Source: Desulfobacteraceae bacterium
GTDB lineage: Bacteria; Desulfobacterota; Desulfobacteria; Desulfobacterales; Desulfobacteraceae
Length of the DNA: 64,000 nt
Assembly (NCBI GenBank): GCA_004796375.1
Contig: QZLA01000109.1
Coordinates: 1 to 64,000 of the forward strand
Direction: 5' to 3'
Position numbers and translations under genes: made by a program. The first letter of the stretch is position 1. Each line of letters starts with the position of its first letter. Of the stretch, positions 37,015-43,901 are shown in pieces. The notes under the pieces are model-generated. The model saw only the letters and a program-made list of their open reading frames with translations. It ran no database searches and was not told where the DNA came from.

Positions 37015-38052
37015 ATGAACCCGGTCACAAAAAAAAAGATCAAGCGGTTCCAGTCCATTAAGCGGGGGTACTGGTCCTTTATCATTATCTCCCTGATGAT
37101 CCTGTTTTCATTTTTTGCCGAAGTTTTCATCAACTCCCGGGCCCTGCTGGTTTACTACGAGGGCTCATTTTACTTTCCAACCTATTCCGCCATGATCCCG
37201 GGTTCAACATTCGGCCTGGATTACGCGTATGAAACCAATTATCGGGAACTCAAGGAAAAATTCAACACAGAGAACGCCAGAAACCGGGTGATCATGCCGC
37301 CGGTGCCATGGAACCCCTATGAGAATGACCTGAAGCAGGATACCTACCCGCCCTTTGCCCCGTCATTTGCGGAAAAGCACTTTTTCGGGACTGACAATGT
37401 GGGCAGGGACATCCTGGCCCGGCTGGTTTACGGGTTCAGGACCGCAATCATCTTTTCATTTATACTGCTGATCTTCAACTATACCATCGGGATCTTTATC
37501 GGGTGTTCCATGGGCTATTTCGGTGGAAAGTTCGACCTGTTTTTCCAGCGGGTGATCGAGATCTGGAGCAATATCCCGTTTCTATACGTGATCATCATCA
37601 TCTCCTCCATTGTGGTCCCCTCTTTCATGATCCTCCTGGTGATCATGGCTTTTTTCGGATGGATCGGCATGACCTGGGTGATGCGGACCATGACCTACAA
37701 GGAAAAGGAGCGCGAATATATCCTGGCGGTCAGATCGCTCGGTGCCTCCCATACCCGGATCATATTCAAACACATTATCCCCAACACCATCTCGGTCATT
37801 GTAACCTATGCCCCCTTTGCCATCTCCGGCGGCATTGTATCCCTGACCTCGCTGGATTACCTCGGATTCGGCCTGGCGCCGCCCACCCCCTCCTGGGGGG
37901 AACTGCTTTCCCAGGGTTGGCAGAACATGGATGCCTGGTGGATCTCATCCTCTGTGGTCGGCGCCATGATCATCACGTTGATGACCGTCACCTTTGTGGG
38001 TGAAGGCATCCGGGAAGCCTTTGATCCCAAACGGCATACGACCTATGAATAA
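37015..38052 (+). CDS. yejE: Peptide ABC transporter permease, YejE type
   Basis: This 345-aa partner of YejB has the YejE-specific N-terminus RGYWSFIIISLMILFSFFAE, then a periplasmic segment with LLVYYEGSFYFPTYS, and DNVGRDILARLVYGFR before the permease core. The EAA loop is EREYILAVRSLGAS. It lies 41 nt after yejB. Together the pair would form the membrane channel of a peptide importer. No ATPase or solute-binding gene follows; the next gene is an SMR exporter. Confidence 0.88.
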   Translation: MNPVTKKKIKRFQSIKRGYWSFIIISLMILFSFFAEVFINSRALLVYYEGSFYFPTYSAMIPGSTFGLDYAYETNYRELKEKFNTENARNRVIMPPVPWNPYENDLKQDTYPPFAPSFAEKHFFGTDNVGRDILARLVYGFRTAIIFSFILLIFNYTIGIFIGCSMGYFGGKFDLFFQRVIEIWSNIPFLYVIIIISSIVVPSFMILLVIMAFFGWIGMTWVMRTMTYKEKEREYILAVRSLGASHTRIIFKHIIPNTISVIVTYAPFAISGGIVSLTSLDYLGFGLAPPTPSWGELLSQGWQNMDAWWISSSVVGAMIITLMTVTFVGEGIREAFDPKRHTTYE

Positions 38053-38112
38053 ATAGAATAGATTTAAAAGGGGTTCGTTGTCCCTGTATCATTTATCTGA
38101 GGAGATCGTGAC

Positions 38113-38442
38113 ATGACATATACATTTTTAGGGTTGGCCATTCTAGCTGAAGTTGTTGCAACCAGTGCATTAAAAGCCTCAGAGGAATTCACCAAACTTA
38201 TACCCAGCATCATTGTAATTGTTGGATACGGCTTGGCATTTTACCTGATGACACTGGTTTTAAGAACCATTCCCATAGGGGTTACATATGCTGTCTGGTC
38301 CGGATTAGGTATCGTTCTGGTCACAATCGCCGGTATCATTCTTTACCGGCAGATACCCGACCTTCCGGCAGTGATTGGAATTTCCCTGATTGTTGCAGGC
38401 GTGGTGGTCATCCATGCGTTTTCTAAAACAATGCCCCATTAA
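38113..38442 (+). CDS. Small multidrug resistance (SMR/EmrE-type) transporter
   Basis: This 109-aa protein has four transmembrane helices. The first contains LAEVVATSALKASEEF, with the essential membrane Glu of EmrE, and TM3 carries YAVWSGLGIV. These features match drug-exporting QacE/EmrE members. It has its own GAGGAG ribosome site. I see no guanidine riboswitch in the short upstream region. Confidence 0.92.
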   Translation: MTYTFLGLAILAEVVATSALKASEEFTKLIPSIIVIVGYGLAFYLMTLVLRTIPIGVTYAVWSGLGIVLVTIAGIILYRQIPDLPAVIGISLIVAGVVVIHAFSKTMPH

Positions 38443-38610
38443 AGTTTATGCAACACCTCATTTTCTTCCAATTTTGGAAAGCACACCTCTCCAAAGGATC
38501 TGTTGGATTGAAACAATGTTTCTTGGATTTCTGGAAGCTTTAATCATTTCATCCCTGATTTTCTCATATACCACTTATGAATAATCAGACCCCAATGAAC
38601 CATTTAGTGC

Positions 38611-38639
38611 TTGACTTGAACTGACTTTTTTATTTATAG
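38611..38639 (+). promoter_or_regulatory. Probable sigma-70 promoter of the cold-shock gene
   Basis: TTGACT, a 17-nt spacer and TTATAG lie about 70-95 nt upstream of the cold-shock ATG. The untranslated leader would be around 60 nt and contains a T-rich stretch before TAGGAG. The match is good in -35 and fair in -10. Confidence 0.55.
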
Positions 38640-38707
38640 CTATGATAACTCTGCTACAAGTAGGGCGCAAGCTTATCTTTTTTTACTTTCAATAGGAGAT
38701 TACCATA

Positions 38708-38914
38708 ATGGCTACAGGTATCGTAAAATGGTTTAATGACTCAAAAGGTTTTGGGTTTATTGAACAGGAAGATGGCGGGAAAGATGTCTTTGTACACCAC
38801 TCAGCCATCAATAAAACAGGGTTCAAATCCCTCAATGAAGGTGACCGTGTTTCATTTGATATCGAACAAGGACAGAAAGGACCTGCCGCTGCAAATGTAA
38901 CCGTTATCAGTTAA
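38708..38914 (+). CDS. Cold-shock (CspA) family RNA-binding protein
   Basis: This 68-aa OB-fold protein has RNP1 (KGFGFIEQ) and RNP2 (VFVHHSAI), which bind single-stranded RNA and DNA. Length and motif spacing are typical, and TAGGAG precedes the ATG. Family members act as RNA chaperones during cold or growth transitions. Whether this copy is cold-inducible cannot be judged. Confidence 0.96.
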   Translation: MATGIVKWFNDSKGFGFIEQEDGGKDVFVHHSAINKTGFKSLNEGDRVSFDIEQGQKGPAAANVTVIS

Positions 38915-38934
38915 GCGGTTGATCTCATATTAAA

Positions 38935-39046
38935 CCCCATTTGCACCGCAATTGGATTCAGCCCCCCCCCAGAATAAAAGTTAACATATCGCCCTGAATT
39001 ATGTTATTATGGATGTTACACCAATTGATCTGACGTGCAAATGGGG
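38935..39046. repeat. Nested inverted repeat between csp and the zinc-ribbon gene
   Basis: The outer arms CCCCATTTGCAC (38935-38946) and GTGCAAATGGGG (39035-39046) are perfectly complementary. Inside them lie CAATTGG/CCAATTG and ATTCAG/CTGAAT pairs in the correct order, giving a long bulged hairpin. A C9 run lies in the apical part. No target duplication or T-run is seen. It could be a structured RNA or a small MITE-like element. Confidence 0.6.
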
Positions 39047-39190
39047 CCGGATACCCCTTGACACAGCACTTCTCATCACAGCTATGTGAACAAAAAAAAT
39101 AGACTGACGAAGCAAGTATTCTCGCTTTTGCTCCGCTTCTTTTCTGTAGATGTGAGTTAATTTTAACCCAAACACATACAGGATGGAAAA

Positions 39191-39349
39191 ATGGAAGACT
39201 GCGAATGGCATATTGTCGATGATGAAAATCATTACGAATCAGGATGTGGTGGTGAATGGTTTTTCTTCAAAGGGACTGTCAAAGAGAATCAAATGATTTT
39301 CTGCCCATTTTGCGGCGAGCCCATCACCGAGCATGAATCAATCGTATAA
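39191..39349 (+). CDS. Small zinc-ribbon-like protein
   Basis: This 52-aa protein has two cysteine knuckles, SGCGGEW and FCPFCGEPI, separated by about 18 residues, as in many tiny CPxCG zinc-ribbon proteins of phages and bacteria. AGGA lies about 7 nt before the ATG. The function is unknown; such proteins may act as adaptors or small regulators. A 35-codon frame starting at 39183 overlaps it but has no recognisable motif. Confidence 0.6.
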   Translation: MEDCEWHIVDDENHYESGCGGEWFFFKGTVKENQMIFCPFCGEPITEHESIV

Positions 39350-39383
39350 ACAGCAAGCAGCTCATAAACCCACCTGACACCCG

Positions 39384-39417
39384 ATCAGGGTCTTGTTTCA
39401 TAGAAACCGTCCCTGAT
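39384..39417. repeat. Hairpin downstream of the zinc-ribbon gene
   Basis: ATCAGGG pairs with CCCTGAT, and inside it GTTTC pairs with GAAAC around a 3-nt loop. No T-run follows. It may end or protect the short upstream transcript. Confidence 0.45.
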
Positions 39418-39442
39418 ATCTGGCGGTATTCAGAGGGGCCAG

Positions 39443-39481
39443 AACAAAGTGATGATGGTTCCATACCATCATCACTTTGTT
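39443..39481. terminator. 17-bp perfect hairpin between converging genes
   Basis: AACAAAGTGATGATGGT and its exact complement flank a TCCAT loop. It lies 8 bp beyond the stop of the minus-strand flavoprotein gene and downstream of the plus-strand small gene. The position suggests a shared terminator, but neither strand shows a real T-run, so it may act through RNA stability. Confidence 0.55.
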
Positions 39482-39488
39482 GTTAGAA

Positions 39489-40055
39489 TTACGAGACAAT
39501 TTTTCTGGCGAATTCAACGGCTTGCTTTTTGGCGGACTCATCCAGCGCATCCGGCGTAGAGCAGGACCCGATAAACAGCGTGCCCGCATTAACCGCCTTG
39601 TGGTATTTCTGCATCCGGCCGAAAGCATCCACCATTCCTTCAACATTATTATCATAACCGCCCGCACCTGTGGCGATCAGTGCCTGGCGCTGGCCATCGA
39701 CAAGTGACGCATGACTGGGCTGATTGGCATTGGTATACAGACAGTATGTTCTGTCGATTACCGCCTTGATCTGGGCGGAAAATCCCCAAAAGTACAGGGG
39801 GGAGCTGAAAATCACCAGTTGTGACTGGATCATCCTATCAAGCACTTCGGGCACATCATCCTTTTGAATACATCCCACGGGTTCTGCCTTTTCTTTGCAC
39901 TTGCCGCACCCCATGCACCCTTTGAGGTTTTTAGAGTGAAGATAGATGCTGTCCACCTCATGCCCCATGCCGGTTAATTCCTCTTCAACCCAGGACAATA
40001 CCTTGGCGGTGTTTCCTTTTTTTCGTGCACTTCCCTGTAAAATGGTAATTTTCAT
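39489..40055 (-). CDS. NAD(P)H-dependent FMN reductase / iron-sulfur flavoprotein-like
   Basis: This 188-aa flavodoxin-fold protein starts MKITILQGSARKKGNT, the FMN phosphate loop. It has SSPLYFWGFSAQIKAVIDR in the middle (in part: SPLYFWGFSAQ) and a cysteine cluster CMGCGKC followed by a further Cys, as in Isf-type flavoproteins that hold an iron-sulfur cluster. It probably transfers electrons from NAD(P)H or ferredoxin to an acceptor. It lies near two Old Yellow Enzyme genes on the same strand. Confidence 0.85.
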   Translation of the reverse strand: MKITILQGSARKKGNTAKVLSWVEEELTGMGHEVDSIYLHSKNLKGCMGCGKCKEKAEPVGCIQKDDVPEVLDRMIQSQLVIFSSPLYFWGFSAQIKAVIDRTYCLYTNANQPSHASLVDGQRQALIATGAGGYDNNVEGMVDAFGRMQKYHKAVNAGTLFIGSCSTPDALDESAKKQAVEFARKIVS

Positions 40056-40160
40056 TCGATCCTCTTTCTTTTATGGCGTAATAAAATTCATGCCGGATAT
40101 ATTGCACGAATTGAATCAATTTGGCCAATGAAATGCTTTGATATAAACGATTAAAGAATG

Positions 40161-41276
40161 TTATCGTTTTTTCAATTTCTCTGTTTTCTCATGAAAGATA
40201 CACCCCAATCCTGATTCTGAAATCAGATCAAGACACGTGTTACACGAGGTGCATTTGGCAGGAGAAAGGTCGCCCCCGGCCCAACGGTTCACCAGGTCAG
40301 GTTCTCGAATAAAGGGACGGCTCATGGAAACCGCATCAATTGATTCGAGTGCGCGCTCTATTTTTAAGGGGTCACGCCAACCCTCTACGGTTATCACAGG
40401 GCACTGAACCGTGTCCTTGATCAAAGCGGCATACTCAAAAAAAGAACCTTCTGTAAACGGTGCCGGAATAATATGATCCCATCCGCCGGCACATGCGCCC
40501 TCAGGCGTTCCAGCACTGACCTCGATGGCATCAATACCCAGGGCGTCAAGCGTGGATGCGGTTTCTGCCGCCTCTTCAGGCATCACACCCCCGGTAAATC
40601 CGTCATGGGCGCTCATTTTTATCATTACCGGATAATCATGCCCTACAGCGCCCCTGATCTCTTCATATACCTGATACAACAACCGGCCGCGATTTTGAAC
40701 GGATCCGCCGTATTGATCGTTTCGATGGTTTCGTGATCGGCTCAGAAACTGATTAATCAGATAACCATGGGCCGCATGGATCTGTACGGCATTAAATCCC
40801 GCCTTTTTCGCCCTTGCAGCAGCTTTTCCGTAATCATTGATTATTTTAAGAACATGGTCCCGGCTCAACGCCTCAACCCTTAATTTAGAAACAGGGTCAA
40901 CCATGGCAGAGGGACCGAACAGGACCTCTTTTTGACCAAGCATTTGGGCACCTGCGGTTGACCCGCAATGCAGCAACTGGGCGGCAAGGATACCGTTGGC
41001 TTGTTGTACTGCCCTGCACATTCGGCGTAAGGGTTGGATCACATGGTCACCATGGAGGCCGGTGCTGGTCTTGTCAGCCTGACCCTCAGGGCTGATATAT
41101 GCCGTCCCGGCGATGATCATCCCCACCCCGCCTGCGGCAAGTTCTGTCAGTTTATCGATCAGCTTTTGCGTGGGCCTGCCGTCTTCTGTGGACAGGCCTT
41201 CTACCGTGGCACTGCGGACCAGGCGATTGCTCAGTTCAATTTGACCCATACTCCAGGTTTGAAACATTCTATCCAT
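40161..41276 (-). CDS. NADH:flavin oxidoreductase, Old Yellow Enzyme family (copy 1)
   Basis: This ~371-aa FMN-binding TIM barrel has NRLVRSAT near the N-terminus, the active-site HAAHGYLINQFLS, and the phosphate-binding SMSRPFIREPDL. After the barrel it keeps a Cys cluster, CTSCNTC and a fourth Cys ten residues later. This looks like the 4Fe-4S site of 2,4-dienoyl-CoA reductases, but the FAD/NAD domains of those enzymes are missing. The ATG at 41276 follows GAGTGAGT; a GTG at 41282 is also possible. It likely reduces an activated C=C bond with an outside electron donor. Confidence 0.88.
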   Translation of the reverse strand: MDRMFQTWSMGQIELSNRLVRSATVEGLSTEDGRPTQKLIDKLTELAAGGVGMIIAGTAYISPEGQADKTSTGLHGDHVIQPLRRMCRAVQQANGILAAQLLHCGSTAGAQMLGQKEVLFGPSAMVDPVSKLRVEALSRDHVLKIINDYGKAAARAKKAGFNAVQIHAAHGYLINQFLSRSRNHRNDQYGGSVQNRGRLLYQVYEEIRGAVGHDYPVMIKMSAHDGFTGGVMPEEAAETASTLDALGIDAIEVSAGTPEGACAGGWDHIIPAPFTEGSFFEYAALIKDTVQCPVITVEGWRDPLKIERALESIDAVSMSRPFIREPDLVNRWAGGDLSPAKCTSCNTCLDLISESGLGCIFHEKTEKLKKR

Positions 41277-41305
41277 AGTCACTCACTCGATTTTGGGGAT
41301 GGCGA

Positions 41306-42079
41306 TTACCCGGTAAAATTCTGGTATACCAGTCGGACAATGGTCAGGAACACCACGGTCAGGAACAACGGCCGGATGAATGCGGTGCCCCGCTCGATAG
41401 CCATGTTGGATCCGATACGGGCACCGATGAGCTGACCGACTGCCATGACAATCCCAATGGCATAAGCCACGTTGCCGCCGATGATAAAGACGATCAGGGC
41501 CACAAAGTTGGAGGTAAAATTCATAATCTTGGTCATGCCCACGGCCCGGGTCATGTTCAGGCCCAGCACCACCAGGAGCGATGCGGTCCAGAACGACCCC
41601 GTGCCCGGGCCGAAAAACCCGTCGTAAAACCCCAAAAGCATTCCGAACAGGATAAAAAATGGGGCAGAGGGGATTTTGGGCGCCCTGTCGGTCCGGCCAA
41701 GATCCGGTGAAAGCAGGGTATAGAAAAACACCAGCAAAAGAAGGATGGGAACCAGGTGTTTGAGGAATGCCGCATCCATCTGCTGGATCACGAATGCGCC
41801 GGACACCGCACCGATAAAGGTGAAGCAGATCCCGAGCAAGGACCCTTTCAGCTCAATGGTGCCTTTGCTGACATAGTTGAATGCGGCTGAGAACGACCCG
41901 AAACTGCTCTGCAGTTTATTGGTCCCCAAGGCCACCTGTGGCGGCAGACCTGCAAACAGCAGGACCGGCAGGGAGATCAACCCGCCCCCGCCGGCAATGG
42001 AATCCACAAACCCGGCGCAAAGCCCGGCAATAAAAAACAGGACCAGGGACACGGTGCTCAGATCTGAAAACAGGTCCAT
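41306..42079 (-). CDS. TSUP (TauE/SafE) family anion transporter
   Basis: This 257-aa protein has eight hydrophobic helices. It has the TSUP repeats GFVDSIAGGGGLISLPVLL in the first half and GFYDGFFGPGTGSF in the second. Family members export sulfite, sulfoacetate or related organosulfur anions. I start at the ATG at 42079, which overlaps the preceding gene by one base (TGATG) and has AAGGAT upstream. It lies between two OYE paralogues, so its substrate may relate to theirs, but this is only inferred. Confidence 0.87.
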   Translation of the reverse strand: MDLFSDLSTVSLVLFFIAGLCAGFVDSIAGGGGLISLPVLLFAGLPPQVALGTNKLQSSFGSFSAAFNYVSKGTIELKGSLLGICFTFIGAVSGAFVIQQMDAAFLKHLVPILLLLVFFYTLLSPDLGRTDRAPKIPSAPFFILFGMLLGFYDGFFGPGTGSFWTASLLVVLGLNMTRAVGMTKIMNFTSNFVALIVFIIGGNVAYAIGIVMAVGQLIGARIGSNMAIERGTAFIRPLFLTVVFLTIVRLVYQNFTG

Positions 42080-43200
42080 CAATCCTTGCCTTCCCCCTTT
42101 TCCCCGGCTTTTAACGGGACACAATAGATACCGCCCTTGAACATACCGGGCTGAAAGCATTTATTACAGGATATGCAGTCAGCCGGGTAGGTGTCTCCTT
42201 CGGCCCACCGGTTCGGCAGGTCCGGTTCCCGGATCAGCGGCCGGGACAGGCAGACAAAATCAAGCGACTTCTCTTCAATGGCCGTCTCCACCTGCTCAAG
42301 GGATCTGAAGCCGCCCACCACCATCACCGGGCAACCCACCCGCTCTTTCACCGCCATTGCCAGTTCAAGGTTGTACGCCTCTTTGTCCGGGCTCAGGATT
42401 TTTGTCCGGACCGGTCCCAGCTTTCCTGAAGCGCCGGTGCCTGAAGAAACCTCAATGGCATCAATCCCCTTTTCCCACAGCCTTGATGCGGCAAAGCAGG
42501 CATCTTCAAGTTCCAACCCGCCATCCAGATGGTCTGCGGCATTAAGCTTGATCATAACGGGATAATCGTGGCCCACCTGTTCCCGGATCTCATCATAGAC
42601 CTCAAACAGAAACCGGGCACGGTTCTCCATGGACCCGCCATACTCATCGGTTCTTTGATTGGCCAGGGGAGAGAGGAACTGGTTCACCAGATACCCGTGG
42701 GCGCCATGGATCTGTACCCCGTCAAACCCGTATGCTTTTGCCCGTTGGGCCGCGACCCCGAAAGCCCCTATCACTTCTTTGATATCTTTTGATGTCATGG
42801 CCCGGGGCAGGTTGGGAAACTGCTTGACTTTAATTCCTGAAGGAGCCAGTGCAGGGAATCCCGAGTTTTTTTCCTCGGTCTGACCGCCGGCATGGACCAG
42901 CTGCATCACCATTTTGCCCCCGGCATCATGCACCCGGTCAACCAAGGTCCGGTACTCACGTTCAAATGCATTGGAATAGAGCCCCATCTTGCCGGGAAGC
43001 TGCTTGCCTTCCGGCCGGACATAGGTATAGCCTGTAATGATCAGCCCGACACCGCCTCTGGCCAGTTGTTCATACCAGTCGATCAATTTGGGTGTGGGCC
43101 TGCCGTCCTGTTCGCACATCCCCTCCCAGGTGGCGGAACGGACCAGGCGGTTGGATATACTCAGGCCCTTTATTTGGATGGATTCAAAAACACCGGCCAT
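42079..43200 (-). CDS. NADH:flavin oxidoreductase, Old Yellow Enzyme family (copy 2)
   Basis: This 373-aa FMN TIM barrel is paralogous to the gene at 40161. It has NRLVRSATWEG, HGAHGYLVNQFLSPL and CLSRPLIREPDLPNRW, then the cysteine set CISCNKC plus a Cys 12 residues on. As in copy 1, the chain stops before any FAD/NAD domain. The ATG at 43200 follows AAAAGGGGAATG; the ATG at 43218 lacks a ribosome site. It is translationally coupled to the TSUP transporter, and the upstream region holds a perfect palindrome shared with the divergent gene. Confidence 0.88.
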   Translation of the reverse strand: MAGVFESIQIKGLSISNRLVRSATWEGMCEQDGRPTPKLIDWYEQLARGGVGLIITGYTYVRPEGKQLPGKMGLYSNAFEREYRTLVDRVHDAGGKMVMQLVHAGGQTEEKNSGFPALAPSGIKVKQFPNLPRAMTSKDIKEVIGAFGVAAQRAKAYGFDGVQIHGAHGYLVNQFLSPLANQRTDEYGGSMENRARFLFEVYDEIREQVGHDYPVMIKLNAADHLDGGLELEDACFAASRLWEKGIDAIEVSSGTGASGKLGPVRTKILSPDKEAYNLELAMAVKERVGCPVMVVGGFRSLEQVETAIEEKSLDFVCLSRPLIREPDLPNRWAEGDTYPADCISCNKCFQPGMFKGGIYCVPLKAGEKGEGKD

Positions 43201-43289
43201 GGCATTCCCCTTTTCCATTAAAGGTTTATTATTGAAAAATCGTGCTTATATTATTTTTCAAACCGTAAAAAAGCAAGATTTGTTTCTAC

Positions 43290-43305
43290 ACCTTATATAT
43301 AAGGT
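43290..43305. promoter_or_regulatory. Perfect 16-bp palindrome overlapping a ribosome binding site
   Basis: ACCTTATATATAAGGT is fully symmetric. Its right half contains the AAGG that serves the ATG at 43311. It could be an operator between the divergent genes, or an RNA hairpin hiding the ribosome site. Confidence 0.5.
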
Positions 43306-43310
43306 ATACC

Positions 43311-43880
43311 ATGACCATTAAAAACAACGACCACCACTTGAGCCTGGGCGAGACCACTGATTTTCTCACAGGCGAAACCATTGCAGACAGCCATGATGAG
43401 CGTTACCGGCAGAAAATTGCAAAACTTCTGGTCCATGAATGCGGTTTTGACCGATCAATGATTGACAAGGCAACCCCTTTGATCATTCATGTCGGGGGCA
43501 GGAAATCGAGTATCAAGGTGGATTTTCTGGTCAGGGTGGGTGGCCGGATATCCATGGTGATCAAATACAACCCCGGTTCCATTGTCACCCGGCGTCAAAC
43601 CTGCCTGGCCCTCTCACGGATCATCGCCCCGTATCAAATTCCTGTGGCAGTGATGACCAATGGTGAGGATGCCGAGATCATTGACGGAAATACCGGTGAG
43701 GTCACGGCAAACGGCCTTGCCCGGATGCCCGGTTCAGAATCCCTTGATGCCATAGCCTCGGCCCACCCATTTGAGCCGCTGCCCGACAAAACCGTTGAGC
43801 TTGCTTCCCGCATTGTCCAGGCCTGTGAGGTGGATGGGGCCTGCCCGTGTGATACAGACGTCTGTGTGATTGAAGACTGA
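43311..43880 (+). CDS. HsdR N-terminal-domain (type I restriction R subunit-like) orphan protein
   Basis: This 189-aa protein matches the stand-alone HSDR_N fold. It has LLVHECGFDRSMI, then the PD-(D/E)xK-like core KVDFLVRVGGRISMVIKYNP with Asp and a Lys in IKY in place of the usual ExK. A Cys-rich end follows (ACPCDTDVC). No hsdM, hsdS or helicase is present, so it is not a restriction system as such. Similar orphans are frequent in Desulfobacterota. Nuclease activity is unproven. Confidence 0.75.
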   Translation: MTIKNNDHHLSLGETTDFLTGETIADSHDERYRQKIAKLLVHECGFDRSMIDKATPLIIHVGGRKSSIKVDFLVRVGGRISMVIKYNPGSIVTRRQTCLALSRIIAPYQIPVAVMTNGEDAEIIDGNTGEVTANGLARMPGSESLDAIASAHPFEPLPDKTVELASRIVQACEVDGACPCDTDVCVIED

Positions 43881-43901
43881 CTTCTTAGCCCTGCAGGCGA
43901 C

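Noticed and set aside
39183-39290. 35-codon frame overlapping the zinc-ribbon gene
   Set aside because: It has no motif, whereas the frame from 39191 has paired zinc-ribbon cysteines.
43311-43880. Type I restriction system
   Set aside because: Only an HsdR N-terminal-like domain is present, with no helicase, methylase or specificity subunit.
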